A stretch of 64,000 nucleotides of DNA from Fibrobacter sp. UWB10 (GTDB lineage: Bacteria; Fibrobacterota; Fibrobacteria; Fibrobacterales; Fibrobacteraceae): NCBI RefSeq assembly GCF_900182935.1, contig NZ_FXUE01000002.1:957792-1021791 (forward strand). The letters run 5' to 3'. The first letter of the stretch is position 1. Each line of letters starts with the position of its first letter. Below are positions 22,918-32,916 of this stretch, one piece after another. Below the pieces are notes generated by a model that ran no database searches, had not been told where the DNA came from, and worked only from the letters and a program-made list of their open reading frames with translations. Position numbers and translations under genes: made by a program.

Positions 22918-24400
22918 TTTTCTTCAACCTCTTTTCAAGCTTTGCAACGCAAGACGAAAGTCCTGCCACAAGGATAAAGTAGATGGCCGCTACAGCAAGG
23001 AGCGGAAGCATGGCCTCGTAGGTCATGCTGCGGATAATGTCACCACCACGGGTCAAATCGGTCAAGCCGATGTAGCCGCAAATGGAAGTTTCCTTGATGA
23101 GCGAGATAAATTCGTTCGTAAGAGCCGGGAGCGAATTCTTGAAAGCCTGCGGGTAAACGATGCTGTAAAGAATCGTGCGGAACTTGAGTCCGAGGCTGCG
23201 CCCCGCCTCAATCTGCCCCGGATCTACCCCCTTGATACCGCTGCGGATAATTTCGGAGACGTAGGCACCGGAGTTTACGCCGAAGGCCACGATTGCCACG
23301 AGAATCTTGTTCACATTCACCGACGAAAACACGATGTAGTAAATGATGAGCAGCTGGATCATCATCGGCGTTCCGCGAATCACCGCGAGGTACACCCTGG
23401 CAATTCCATTCAGAACCTTATGGCGGCCATTGAATTCGTTGCTGGTGCGGATTTGCGCAATCACAAAGCCAATCAAAATGCCGAGGAGGGCTGCAAAGAA
23501 CGAAATAATCAGCGTGTTGCAAAGGCCTGTGACAATGAACTTCCAGCGGTCCTCTTTCACAAAATTCTTGTGCAGGTGATCAACGAAGGATTCTTCGCTC
23601 ACAGCAGCCTCGTCACCGCGGACAATCACCACAATCTTCGAAAGCGTATACGGAGTCGTGAAGTTGATGGACTTCTTGCGTTCTTCGGTCACGGTAAAGC
23701 CTGCAAAACCCACATCGGCCTTGCCCGAAGAAACCGCATTGATAATCGCATCGAATTCGATATCCTGGATTTCAACCGTGCGGTTCATGAAGTCGGCAAT
23801 ATAGTTGACCACTTCGATATCGAAACCGGTAATTTTGGCGTTTTCGTAGTATTCGTATGGCGGGAACTGGGCGTTCGTTGAAAGCACCAGCTTCGGGCCT
23901 TCGGTCACTTTCTTCTGGTAATGGTAATTGCCGCTGCGATTGATGTAGGTGTTAAAGAGGGAATCGTAGGTTCCGTCCAGTTTCATCTGGGCGAGTGCCT
24001 GGTTCACCGTATCGAGCAGCGCTTCGTTGCCCTTCGCGACCACGCCCGCGTACATTTCTTCGACAAAGACTTCTTCGAGAATGCGGAGCGACGGATTCTG
24101 CCGCACAAAGGCCTTGGCCGGCTGGTCGTCACTCATGACCGCATCGATTTTCCCCTGCAACAGCGCCTGCACGGCATCGGCCAGTTTCGTGTAGCGGTCC
24201 ACGTCAATTTTTGCCGTGTCGCCGCCGAAATCGGACGCGTAAATATCGGCGGTGTTGCCAATCTGCACGCCCACTTTTTTGTGGCCGAGATCGTTAATGC
24301 TGTGGACTTTGTTGGGGATTATCGCCTGCTTGCTTTCGCAAGAAACCAGGACGAGTGCGTAAAACGCGATAAGGATTGGGAGGAGGATTTTTCGCATCAT
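22907..24400 (-). CDS. amino-acid ABC transporter: lobe-permuted binding protein fused to permease
   Basis: 497 residues from ATG 24400 (24397 is equally possible; AAGGTG precedes both). A lipoprotein-like signal ends at Cys21 (ALVLVSC). Residues about 31-150 match the second half of an SBP_bac_3 protein ([20 protein letters not shown] to [15 protein letters not shown]). Residues about 163-262 match its first half ([40 protein letters not shown]). A normal binding protein has the opposite order. The PAAT permease follows ([20 protein letters not shown] loop [20 protein letters not shown]) with about five membrane segments. ATPase gene overlaps downstream. Confidence 0.85.
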   Translation of the reverse strand: MMRKILLPILIAFYALVLVSCESKQAIIPNKVHSINDLGHKKVGVQIGNTADIYASDFGGDTAKIDVDRYTKLADAVQALLQGKIDAVMSDDQPAKAFVRQNPSLRILEEVFVEEMYAGVVAKGNEALLDTVNQALAQMKLDGTYDSLFNTYINRSGNYHYQKKVTEGPKLVLSTNAQFPPYEYYENAKITGFDIEVVNYIADFMNRTVEIQDIEFDAIINAVSSGKADVGFAGFTVTEERKKSINFTTPYTLSKIVVIVRGDEAAVSEESFVDHLHKNFVKEDRWKFIVTGLCNTLIISFFAALLGILIGFVIAQIRTSNEFNGRHKVLNGIARVYLAVIRGTPMMIQLLIIYYIVFSSVNVNKILVAIVAFGVNSGAYVSEIIRSGIKGVDPGQIEAGRSLGLKFRTILYSIVYPQAFKNSLPALTNEFISLIKETSICGYIGLTDLTRGGDIIRSMTYEAMLPLLAVAAIYFILVAGLSSCVAKLEKRLKKNER

Positions 24401-24507
24401 TTTCACCTTAGCCCAAAATTTAGCCATCGCCAAAGCGCATGTCAATAATTCTTGTTATATTTAACGCATACGGGTTTATTAAAAAAACTTGTTTTGAGGA
24501 GAAAAAC

Positions 24508-27500
24508 ATGGGTATAAAAAAGTGTTTTGGGTATTTACTGATCTGTGTTGGTTTTGTAGCAGCCGCAACAATTACACCTAAAAAACCATCCCTGAAAGAC
24601 GGATGTTACCAGATTGGCACCGCCAAGGAACTGTTCGGTTTTGCCGAAATTTTGAATCAGCGCTCTTACGACAATCCGGCCCTCGTTTGTGCAAAGCTCA
24701 CCGACAACATCGTCATCAACAAGAACGTCTTGGATTCTTACGGTGATTTGAATCCTAAAGCGCAAGATCTTGTCGCCTGGACTCCCGTTAGCTTTGCAGG
24801 ACTCTTTGACGGAAACGGCAAGACCATTTCGGGTCTTTATGTGAACGACACGACTTTAATGATGGTGGGGCTATTCTCGGGGGTTGGTTTCGCCGCCAAT
24901 GGCGATAGCGCCGTTGTTAAAGACCTCGGCATCGAGGACTCCTATTTTTACGGTAAATATCAAGGAAATCGGGATCCCAATATAGGAAGTATCTTCGCTA
25001 CCACCACCACCACTGCTGCCTATATAAAGATTTCCAATTGCTACACCAATGCGACAATCGAAGGCTGGGGTGTAATCGGTGGACTTGTGGGCTGGAACGG
25101 CAGTAAAATGATTATCGAAAACTCCCATAATTCCGGAAAAATCCGCACCAAAATTTCAGCCTCCGCAGGAGGACTAGTCGGCAATTCCGGTAACGACACG
25201 TTGTTTATCGTAAACAGCTACAACTCAGCCAACATCAAGGGCGGAGGTTCTGCTGCAGGCCTTGCCTCAACGACGAGAGTTTTACAAGTGAAAAACAGCT
25301 ACAACTCCGGCAACCTATCTAGCGATGAATCCAGTGTTGCCGGTTTAATCGGCTCAATTCAAGGAATAGACCGTTACCCTAGAATCCCCGAATACTCAAA
25401 CATCATCCAATCTTATAATACCGGCAAACTTTATTCCGCAACCGGAGATATCGGCGGATTAGTCACTACCGTCAACGGCACCGAACTGAACATCATCAAC
25501 TCATACAGCGAAGGCGATTTTTCGGATAAATACATAGACTTCCAATACGGCTACGACGGACTTGTCGTAAAGATCAAGTCCAGCGAATTAAATCTCATCA
25601 ACAGCTTCTATACGCAACAGACGATTGACTCAACAAAAAATCTTAAACCGTATTATCAGTGCGACACCAATTCAACCTGCAACATTATCAACTCCTACGC
25701 GCTTTCTGAATCGGGCTACAAGTACGATTATTCTGTCACCAGTAAGGAACTTGAAGACGGCTCTATCGCCTTAAAGCTCCACAATTACAAGAACGACAGC
25801 ATCGGCATAGACGGTTCCATCTGGGGGCAAAATGTCGGCAAAGACGTCCATCCGCTGTATACGGGCGTAGTCGAATTCAACACGGTCGAAGCGCACATCA
25901 CCCCCACGATTCCCGCCCTGGTCGACGGTTGCTACGAAATCGGTAACGCCGACGAACTCTACGGATTTGCCGCAGTCGTGAACGGTACAGACTCGACCTC
26001 GGCCAAGCCGAGCGCCTGTGGCAAGCTTACGGCAGACATCGTTGTAAACGAACGTCTGATTATTGACGGCAACTACATTAACGAACGCGGTCGCCGCCTA
26101 GCCGAATGGACTCCTATCAACGATTTTGAAGGTATTTTCGACGGTCAGAACCACATTATCTCGGGTCTCTACAACTACCAGCCCAAAGGAGATTCTGTCG
26201 GATTCTTTAACCACACCGGCAAACAGTCTATCACGAACAAGGTCGAAATCAAGAACCTCGGATTCAAGGACTCCTACGTTAAAGGCATCACCGTCGGAGG
26301 CTTTGTAGGTAGAGCTCACTCTTCGATCGAAATTTCCAATTCCTTCTTCGAAGGGATTATCGAAGGCGATTATACTTCTGGATTTATTGGACATGCGAGC
26401 GAATTCAACTCGTCCAGCAAGCAAAAGGCCCTTTTATCTATCAAGAATTGCCACAACAGAGCAATCTTTAACACTCAATTCTCTGCCGCAGGTCTTGCAC
26501 AAAACGTCGACAACTACAAGGAAGTTCGTATCGAGAACTGTTCCAACACAAGTAAGCTCCTATCCAAAAGAATCCCCACTACGTATGGACTTATCGCGTA
26601 TTTCAGCAGGAGCAATGTTTCTATTGTCAACTCGTACAACGCAAGTTCTGTAATCGACCCCACCTACTACAACGGATTCGTCGGATTTTTTGTGGGCCAC
26701 TACAACGGCGAAACGATTGCCATCAGAAACTCGTACGATGTGGGCGACCTGTCCAAGAAATTTTTATTCAAGGGACTCCTCTACAACGAAGTTAACGAAG
26801 ACTTCCTCACGATTGATCATTGTTTCTACCGTACCGATAGCATTAGCAATAATGCAGGTTCCCCCGCAACCCTAGAGGAATTCGAAAACGGAACTATTGC
26901 CGCCGAGCTGCACAACTATAAAAAGAACGGCGTCGACGGCTCTGTTTGGGGACAAAATGTGGGCACAGACCCCATTCCCACTTTAAGCGGGACAATCAAG
27001 GGATACTCCCCCACGATTTTCAAACTGGTCCTGCACACTTTCGAAGGCGATACGGTCGAATACGTCGACTACTATGTAGAAGGGCACAAGATTTATCCGC
27101 CCAAGCCTGAACGCGACGGATACCTGTTTGCAGGCTGGTATGACAATGAAAAACGGGAAGGCGACGCTATTCTTGCGATTAACACCAAGGACAGCGGCGA
27201 TATCAACTTGTACGCAAAATGGTTCGAATTAAAGACTCCTAAACTGGTTGACGGCTGCTTTGAAATCGGAACCGCCGAAGAACTTTACCAGTTCGCCTAC
27301 TATGTAAACGACACCACCCGTACAAACCTCAAGGAACCCCTTTGCGCTAAGCTCACTGCCGACATTGTCGTCAACAAGAATGTCCTCGCCTCTACCGAAA
27401 CGCTGAACGAAGACGCCTCCAACTTTATCAGATGGGAACCGATTCAATACTTCGGCGGAACATTTGACGGTCAAGGACATTCCATATCGGGACTTTACTT

Positions 27501-28866
27501 TTACGATATGCAATACTACAAGAATGTAGGTCTGTTCGGATCAATCAATTCTTACGATTTCGATGTGTGGAAAGGCACAGACACCACCACAATCAAGGAC
27601 TTGACACTCAAGGATTCTTACTTTGAAGCGATGGAAAACGTGGCGGGTATTGCCGGACAAATCACAAGATTGGTCACCGTATTTGAAAATGTCCACAACG
27701 AGGCACTCGTCAAGGCGGGCCAATATGCAGGCGGTCTAGTTGGCCGTACGGAATACAATGGGTATCCCGTCGTTTTGAATTCGAGCAACAAGGGAAACAT
27801 TCATGCCGTTTCGGGCACAGTCGCCGGCCTTGTCGGCTATAGCTTAACGGGAACCCGCATCAAGAACTCCTACAACGCCGGAAATATTTATGGCGGAGGC
27901 TCAGGCGGCCTAGGCGGCTACATTGCAGGCGACTTGATGGATGACGACAACGGCTATTCCCTGATTGAATTTTCATACAATTCAGGCCTAATTAGCGGCG
28001 AGACCAATGTCGGAGGCCTTTTCAGCACATGCAAGCCATGTAAACTTATCCAGACCGCAAACGAAGGCACCGTTATTGCCGAATACGGATTAGGAGGCCT
28101 GTCCGCAGAATTGACGGGAGACATCTACAACTCGTATAACGCTGGTAAAATCAAGGCTGAAACCGAAATTGGCGGACTCGTCGGACATGCGAACTCCGTC
28201 AACATTACCAATTCGTTTAACACGCAAGAAATCCCCTCCGGCAATTATAACAATGGCGGAGTTATCGGCGATTACGAAGGTTACCTTGTACAGAACGTTA
28301 CAAACTCCTTCTTTATCAACGCCGACCCCGACAACAATTTCCAGCAGATTCAAGTAACCGCAAAGGATTTTGCTGACGGCACCGTGCTGAAAGCTTTGCA
28401 AGATTATACGGACAGCGTCATTGACGGAAAATGCTGGATTCAGAATATCGGAAAAGACGCTCACCCTGTTCTTAAGGGGATGACCATCATCGCCATCAGT
28501 TCTTCGAGCGAAACATCTTCGAGCAGCAGCGAGGCAAAGTCTTCAAGTTCTTCTGTCAAGGAAACGTCCAGTTCGTCCGAAGGAGCGAAATCCAGTTCCT
28601 CTAAAGAACCGAAATCTAGCTCGTCCGGCAAGAACTCCATTGTCGAGAGTCTTGTATTGGACTTCCACTACAATCTGTCCATCGACCACAGAATCATCTC
28701 GATTACAGGCGTTCCCGCCAACACTCATGTCGCCTTGTTCGACATGAATGGAACGCTTGTAGACTGGAAGCTGACAAAATCTAACGGTGCAACGCTTGCC
28801 GCACCTCGCTCCGGACGCTATATTGTCCGAATCAAGGCGCAAAACCAAAGCGTCATCGTAAAATAA
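24508..28866 (+). CDS. giant secreted GLUG-repeat surface protein with triplicated module
   Basis: 1452 residues from ATG 24508 (GAGGAGAAAAAC before it). Signal peptide about 1-21. Three modules of about 430 residues each open with DGCYQIGTAKEL, DGCYEIGNADEL or DGCFEIGTAEEL, contain FDGxxxxISGLY and many GLUG repeats (GGLVGxxxxxxxI.NSYNSG), and close with WGQNVGKD, WGQNVGTD or WIQNIGKD. Between modules 2 and 3 lies a Listeria-Bacteroides InlB-type repeat (GYLFAGWYDNEKREGD…LYAKWFE). A Ser-rich linker precedes a C-terminal beta domain ending GRYIVRIKAQNQSVIVK, which resembles type IX sorting domains. Adhesin-like architecture; the ligand is unknown. Confidence 0.85.
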   Translation: MGIKKCFGYLLICVGFVAAATITPKKPSLKDGCYQIGTAKELFGFAEILNQRSYDNPALVCAKLTDNIVINKNVLDSYGDLNPKAQDLVAWTPVSFAGLFDGNGKTISGLYVNDTTLMMVGLFSGVGFAANGDSAVVKDLGIEDSYFYGKYQGNRDPNIGSIFATTTTTAAYIKISNCYTNATIEGWGVIGGLVGWNGSKMIIENSHNSGKIRTKISASAGGLVGNSGNDTLFIVNSYNSANIKGGGSAAGLASTTRVLQVKNSYNSGNLSSDESSVAGLIGSIQGIDRYPRIPEYSNIIQSYNTGKLYSATGDIGGLVTTVNGTELNIINSYSEGDFSDKYIDFQYGYDGLVVKIKSSELNLINSFYTQQTIDSTKNLKPYYQCDTNSTCNIINSYALSESGYKYDYSVTSKELEDGSIALKLHNYKNDSIGIDGSIWGQNVGKDVHPLYTGVVEFNTVEAHITPTIPALVDGCYEIGNADELYGFAAVVNGTDSTSAKPSACGKLTADIVVNERLIIDGNYINERGRRLAEWTPINDFEGIFDGQNHIISGLYNYQPKGDSVGFFNHTGKQSITNKVEIKNLGFKDSYVKGITVGGFVGRAHSSIEISNSFFEGIIEGDYTSGFIGHASEFNSSSKQKALLSIKNCHNRAIFNTQFSAAGLAQNVDNYKEVRIENCSNTSKLLSKRIPTTYGLIAYFSRSNVSIVNSYNASSVIDPTYYNGFVGFFVGHYNGETIAIRNSYDVGDLSKKFLFKGLLYNEVNEDFLTIDHCFYRTDSISNNAGSPATLEEFENGTIAAELHNYKKNGVDGSVWGQNVGTDPIPTLSGTIKGYSPTIFKLVLHTFEGDTVEYVDYYVEGHKIYPPKPERDGYLFAGWYDNEKREGDAILAINTKDSGDINLYAKWFELKTPKLVDGCFEIGTAEELYQFAYYVNDTTRTNLKEPLCAKLTADIVVNKNVLASTETLNEDASNFIRWEPIQYFGGTFDGQGHSISGLYFYDMQYYKNVGLFGSINSYDFDVWKGTDTTTIKDLTLKDSYFEAMENVAGIAGQITRLVTVFENVHNEALVKAGQYAGGLVGRTEYNGYPVVLNSSNKGNIHAVSGTVAGLVGYSLTGTRIKNSYNAGNIYGGGSGGLGGYIAGDLMDDDNGYSLIEFSYNSGLISGETNVGGLFSTCKPCKLIQTANEGTVIAEYGLGGLSAELTGDIYNSYNAGKIKAETEIGGLVGHANSVNITNSFNTQEIPSGNYNNGGVIGDYEGYLVQNVTNSFFINADPDNNFQQIQVTAKDFADGTVLKALQDYTDSVIDGKCWIQNIGKDAHPVLKGMTIIAISSSSETSSSSSEAKSSSSSVKETSSSSEGAKSSSSKEPKSSSSGKNSIVESLVLDFHYNLSIDHRIISITGVPANTHVALFDMNGTLVDWKLTKSNGATLAAPRSGRYIVRIKAQNQSVIVK

Positions 28867-28875
28867 AGCGACGGC

Positions 28876-30540
28876 TTAATAAATCAACTTCATTTCATCT
28901 ACAATGAGCGTAGCACCTGATACGCCCTTGTAGTGATTTCCGTCGGCGCTGGAGGCGAACACCACGCGAATGTGAGTCACGGGTTCTTCTCCTGTTCCCT
29001 GCACAAGACCGTTATTGATAGCGGACTTGTTCGAAGACTTCAACCTAGTATCAAAAGTGGAAGAATTTTCGATGGGAGATCCTTCAAGAGGCACGCCGTA
29101 CTTGAGTTTCAGGCGAAGCGTGCGCATGCCATTTTCATCGGGTTCCGAAACGCTTACTACGTCCGGATTTTCGCGGCCGGAGTTGTCAGCCTTGGTGGAA
29201 CGGAACCAAGCCGAGGCCACCAGCGTGTTGACATCGGTGGACTTGCGGTTCACATTCTTGTTGCCGGTGCGGTTTTCGAGCAGAATATAAATGTCGCAGC
29301 TGTCGCCCTTGCCTTCGTAGCTAAACTTGACTTCCATGTATTCGGGCCTTGCCGCAAAAGGCTTGCCAAAATCCAGAAGTTCATTGCCATCGGGCCAAGT
29401 CGAAGAACTGGCCATCGAAAGCGTGCCCACGCCATTAGGGTTAAAGTCGGCCGTATAGAGGCTTCCGCTTGCAATCTTAGTAAGAGCAGAACCGGTTTTA
29501 ATCATTGCACCAATCATAGAGCCCGAAGTTTTCTTTTCGGTGGTTGTCAAAATCGTATTGGCGTTGCCCCAAATAGAATCCGGCGAGACATCATTCTTGT
29601 TCCAGGAGTTGAAATTTTCGCCCGGCAACTGGTAGCCCGCCTTCACCGAATAAGTGACGCTTTCGTCGTCTTCATTCGTCACCTTGACCTGCACGCCCGC
29701 GCCAAAATCGTAGGACTCGCCCACGGTCACACTAGCCTCAGCACCTTCCGAAAGTTCCATCGCCGAAAGTTCAAGGGCGGTTAAATCCGTACGGAAGGCA
29801 AGATCGTCTACATGAATAGACTTGCTTTCTTCATCGATGACGGCATCTTTTCCGGCAATAGAAAGTGCTAGAATCTTGGGGGTCTCGGCAGAGCCGGGTT
29901 CACCAGATTCCGAAGAACTCGATGTGGCCGCAGAACTATCTGGCTCGTCGGATTTTTGAGAGCTGCTAGAAGATTCCTTGGACTCCGAGCTGCTGGACTT
30001 GTCGCTCTTTTTAGAGTTGCTCGATTTACCTTCTGCAGAGCTGCTGGACTTGGCCGAAGAACTGCTAGATTCAGAACCACTTTCCGGCTCCACATTCGGG
30101 ATATTGAAAGTCAACTGCCAAACGGACTTTTTACCGCTTTCAGAAACCACCACCACATAAAGCACATGGCTAGAAGGAATCTGGATTATTTCGCCTTCTT
30201 CAATAGTATTCTTGGAATACTTCACCTTATTGGCAAGCGAATCGAGCCCCGCAGAATCCGTCGGGAAATTCTTTATCTTGCCCTCTGCCAAGTGGAGAGT
30301 GGCAAAATGACTTAAATTGAGTTCTTCTATAGTCACCGATTCCCAAGTTTCAAGCGAATCGGGAACATCCACCAAGTCAAATTCGATGCGGTGTTGCTCC
30401 GAGTAAATCGCCGGAGAGCCGTCTTGCTCGGCAACGGCAATTTCTTTAAGTTCGCGATAATCCGAAGTATCAAAAGTGTCGTAGTCAGCGGAGCATGCGC
30501 CAAGAACAATCATCAAAGCAAGGAAAATCCATTGTTTCAT
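28876..30540 (-). CDS. lipoprotein with PCMD-type carbohydrate-related domain
   Basis: 554 residues from ATG 30540 (GAGGTG 8 nt upstream; a GTG at 30555 overlaps that site). Signal with acceptor Cys16 (IVLGAC). Residues about 25-150 form an N-terminal domain, 155-225 a poly-Ser linker, and about 300-554 a PCMD-like domain (GENFNSWNKNDVSPDSIWGN, GSMIGAMIKTGSALTKIASG, PEYMEVKFSYEGKGDSCDIY). PCMD domains occur in Bacteroidota surface lipoproteins next to polysaccharide loci and are thought to bind carbohydrate. It follows the barrel gene by 18 nt, so the pair probably works together at the outer membrane. Confidence 0.8.
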   Translation of the reverse strand: MKQWIFLALMIVLGACSADYDTFDTSDYRELKEIAVAEQDGSPAIYSEQHRIEFDLVDVPDSLETWESVTIEELNLSHFATLHLAEGKIKNFPTDSAGLDSLANKVKYSKNTIEEGEIIQIPSSHVLYVVVVSESGKKSVWQLTFNIPNVEPESGSESSSSSAKSSSSAEGKSSNSKKSDKSSSSESKESSSSSQKSDEPDSSAATSSSSESGEPGSAETPKILALSIAGKDAVIDEESKSIHVDDLAFRTDLTALELSAMELSEGAEASVTVGESYDFGAGVQVKVTNEDDESVTYSVKAGYQLPGENFNSWNKNDVSPDSIWGNANTILTTTEKKTSGSMIGAMIKTGSALTKIASGSLYTADFNPNGVGTLSMASSSTWPDGNELLDFGKPFAARPEYMEVKFSYEGKGDSCDIYILLENRTGNKNVNRKSTDVNTLVASAWFRSTKADNSGRENPDVVSVSEPDENGMRTLRLKLKYGVPLEGSPIENSSTFDTRLKSSNKSAINNGLVQGTGEEPVTHIRVVFASSADGNHYKGVSGATLIVDEMKLIY

Positions 30541-30558
30541 ATTAGCACACCTCACTTA

Positions 30559-31350
30559 TTAAAAGAAATAAACCAGCGAAAAATCCAAAGCCAGCAAATT
30601 GATCTTGAAATTCACGATGTTGTAAAGAAATTCGCTACGAGATTCTCCGTTTTCTTCAATATCCATATACGAAGATGTCAAGCCCAAGAGCCCCACCGAA
30701 GTTTCAAAGGCCAGGCGACCAAGCACCATAATGCTCAAGCCCGGATTGATGCCAAAATCAAAAGTCCATCCATGATTTTTAGTCTTGGACATTTCTTCAT
30801 CATCGTCGGTTTGTGAAATCCCGTAGGAATATTCCACCTTCAAAGAAGTCTCATTAAAGAAATAAATGGTCTTGGAATCAAAAACTTTCAAATAGTTTTT
30901 CAGGAACGGCTGTACAAAGAATCCGTTGCTCACATACTTACGATGTTCCTTGACATCGGCAATGTCTTCGAGAATGGAAAAATCGATATCCATATAAGTA
31001 CGGCTATACCCCACTCGAGCTCCAATGGCTGCGGCATCCCGGAAAAAATAGCCTCCAAAAGCTTCGACTGTAAAGGTATACCCTTCAGCCTTGTAAATAT
31101 CGCCAAATATCACATTCAAGGCATCTTCATCGGATTCTCCCTGCAGCAAGAACAAAGTCGCTCCCGTCAAAATGTTTCCACGGTGAATCGATTCGTCTTC
31201 ATGAACGGCATATAGATTTGCAAGGAGCCCGCCCTTTTCGGCAGAAGCTGATTTTGCCGGAGCGGTAGCTGTTGAATCAGCAGAATTTGCCGCAAAAACC
31301 TGTGGCACAAAAATCGACAAAAAAAAGACAAATAGAATCCTGTACATCAT
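30559..31350 (-). CDS. outer-membrane beta-barrel protein paired with PCMD lipoprotein
   Basis: 263 residues from ATG 31350 (an adjacent ATG at 31347 is possible). Signal peptide MMYRILFVFFLSIFVPQVFA. A short Ala/Ser/Thr segment is followed by amphipathic beta strands and a final aromatic strand …LALDFSLVYFF, the usual C-terminal signal of outer-membrane barrels. No Shine-Dalgarno sequence, but TATATTTG ends 6 nt before the ATG. First gene of a two-gene operon with the PCMD lipoprotein. Function unknown. Confidence 0.75.
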   Translation of the reverse strand: MMYRILFVFFLSIFVPQVFAANSADSTATAPAKSASAEKGGLLANLYAVHEDESIHRGNILTGATLFLLQGESDEDALNVIFGDIYKAEGYTFTVEAFGGYFFRDAAAIGARVGYSRTYMDIDFSILEDIADVKEHRKYVSNGFFVQPFLKNYLKVFDSKTIYFFNETSLKVEYSYGISQTDDDEEMSKTKNHGWTFDFGINPGLSIMVLGRLAFETSVGLLGLTSSYMDIEENGESRSEFLYNIVNFKINLLALDFSLVYFF

Positions 31351-31356
31351 AGTGGA

Positions 31357-31364
31357 CAAATATA
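31357..31364 (-). promoter_or_regulatory. TATATTTG box of the barrel/PCMD operon
   Basis: TATATTTG followed by TCCACT and the ATG at 31350; no ribosome site between. Same pattern as dut and thiS. On the plus strand the radical SAM gene has TATATTAT 5 nt before its ATG at 31414. Confidence 0.45.
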
Positions 31365-31413
31365 ACTAATATTTACAATCGGTTCGGTTTTATTAAATAC
31401 TATATTATGGTTT

Positions 31414-32301
31414 ATGCATTACACTCCATACCGAGACTTACTGCTGAAAATTTTCCCGAATTACCTGAAGGTGCGCAAACTCCCGCTGAATGGCGGCATG
31501 AGTTGCCCGAACCTGGACGGCACCAAGAGTTTTTCGGGTTGTAGCTATTGCAATAACAGGAGTTTCAGTCCGGTATTCGACCAGGCGAAGGTTTCGATTC
31601 AGGAACAGCTCGACAAGTTCGTGCCGCGCCTCCGTGAAAAGTACCCGAATGCAGGCATTTTGGCTTACTTGCAGCCGTACACGAATACGCACGCGCCGCT
31701 GGAGCACCTACGCGGAATCATCGACCCGATTATCAAGCACAAGGAAATTGCTGGGCTTGCCATAGGCACGCGCCCGGACTCTCTCGAAGACGACAAGGTC
31801 GCCTATCTTGCCGAACTTAATCGCAAGAAACCGATTATCGTGGAAATCGGCCTGCAAACCGCAAACGACTTGACGCTTGCCGTCATCAACCGCAGGCATA
31901 CCCTCGCCGAATTCGAAGATGCCGTCAAACGCTGTCAGGCGGCGGGACTCACTGTTACCACGCACGTGATCGTAGGGCTCCCCGGCGAAACCATGGAAGA
32001 TTTCAAGCACACCGCCCAAGTGGTGCGCGACTTGAAACTCGCCGCGGTGAAGATTCACCCGCTGCACATCGTGGCGGGCACCGTAATGGCGCAGGACTAC
32101 GCGAACGGAGAAATCAAACTCCTGAATTTTGAAGAATACTGCGAAGCGGTCGCCGAGATGATCAAGATTATCGGCTTTGAAACCGCCATCGAGAGATTTA
32201 GCGGCGAAAGCCCGAGCGACATGCTCATCGCCCCCGACTGGTGCGGCGAAAGGGACAAAATTATCGCTACTGTAGAAAAATTACTCGACAGCGCCAATTA
32301 A
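31414..32301 (+). CDS. TIGR01212/YhcC-family radical SAM protein
   Basis: 295 residues. The iron-sulfur cysteines are C31, C43 and C46 in CPNLDGTKSFSGCSYCNN, a CX11CX2C spacing typical of this family and unlike the usual CX3CX2C. GTRPDSLEDDKVAYLAEL and VIVGLPGETMEDFKHTAQVV are further radical SAM landmarks. The reaction of the family is not established. It reads into the spacer before apt with a REP palindrome between. TATATTAT stands 5 nt before the ATG and no Shine-Dalgarno sequence is seen. Confidence 0.88.
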   Translation: MHYTPYRDLLLKIFPNYLKVRKLPLNGGMSCPNLDGTKSFSGCSYCNNRSFSPVFDQAKVSIQEQLDKFVPRLREKYPNAGILAYLQPYTNTHAPLEHLRGIIDPIIKHKEIAGLAIGTRPDSLEDDKVAYLAELNRKKPIIVEIGLQTANDLTLAVINRRHTLAEFEDAVKRCQAAGLTVTTHVIVGLPGETMEDFKHTAQVVRDLKLAAVKIHPLHIVAGTVMAQDYANGEIKLLNFEEYCEAVAEMIKIIGFETAIERFSGESPSDMLIAPDWCGERDKIIATVEKLLDSAN

Positions 32302-32317
32302 GTCATTTGAAAAGGCG

Positions 32318-32338
32318 ATTCCCGGTCAAGCCGGGAAT
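32318..32338. repeat. REP-like palindrome before apt
   Basis: ATTCCCGG-TCAAG-CCGGGAAT followed by GACA and preceded by AAGGCG, the most common form of this palindrome class. Confidence 0.7.
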
Positions 32339-32372
32339 GACAAGTCATAAGAAATTCTTATATTACAAAAGA

Positions 32373-32897
32373 ATGAAACAGATTGAAGACTACATTATCT
32401 CTGTTCCGGATTTTCCGAAGCCGGGGATTCTTTTTCGCGATATCACGGGGATTCTCAGTGACGCCGACGGTCTAAAGCTCACACTCGAAGCTTTCTACAA
32501 GATGCTCGAAAATGTCGAATTCGATGTCGTCGCCGGGCTCGAAGCCCGCGGATTCCTATTCGGGGTTTCGGTTGCGGAGCATTTCCACAAGCCATTCATT
32601 CCCATACGCAAAAAAGGCAAACTCCCCCGCGAAACCGTCGAGGTCTCTTACGATCTGGAATACGGCCAAGCCACTATGGAAATCCACAAGGACGCCCTCA
32701 AGCCCGGACAACGTGCGATTATCGTAGACGACCTGCTTGCAACTGGAGGGACAGCGAAAGCAGCCGCCACGCTCATTGAAAAATTAGGCGGCAAGGTGGA
32801 GCTCTGCGCCTTTGTGATTGAACTTTTTGACTTGCACGGGCGTGAAGCGCTCAAGGGTTACCGGGTGGAATCGCTTACCAGGTTCCCAGGGCATTAA
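32373..32897 (+). CDS. apt: adenine phosphoribosyltransferase
   Basis: 174 residues from ATG 32373; the frame upstream translates the REP repeat and is not part of the protein. The PRPP-binding motif is AIIVDDLLATGGTAKAA. The N-terminus (DYIISVPDFPKPGILFRDIT) and the adenine loop ARGFLFG are typical of Apt. It makes AMP from adenine and PRPP. The next gene is a purine permease 116 nt downstream, so the pair forms a purine salvage unit. Confidence 0.94.
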   Translation: MKQIEDYIISVPDFPKPGILFRDITGILSDADGLKLTLEAFYKMLENVEFDVVAGLEARGFLFGVSVAEHFHKPFIPIRKKGKLPRETVEVSYDLEYGQATMEIHKDALKPGQRAIIVDDLLATGGTAKAAATLIEKLGGKVELCAFVIELFDLHGREALKGYRVESLTRFPGH

Positions 32898-32916
32898 ATA
32901 ATCGGTTTTAGTTGAA

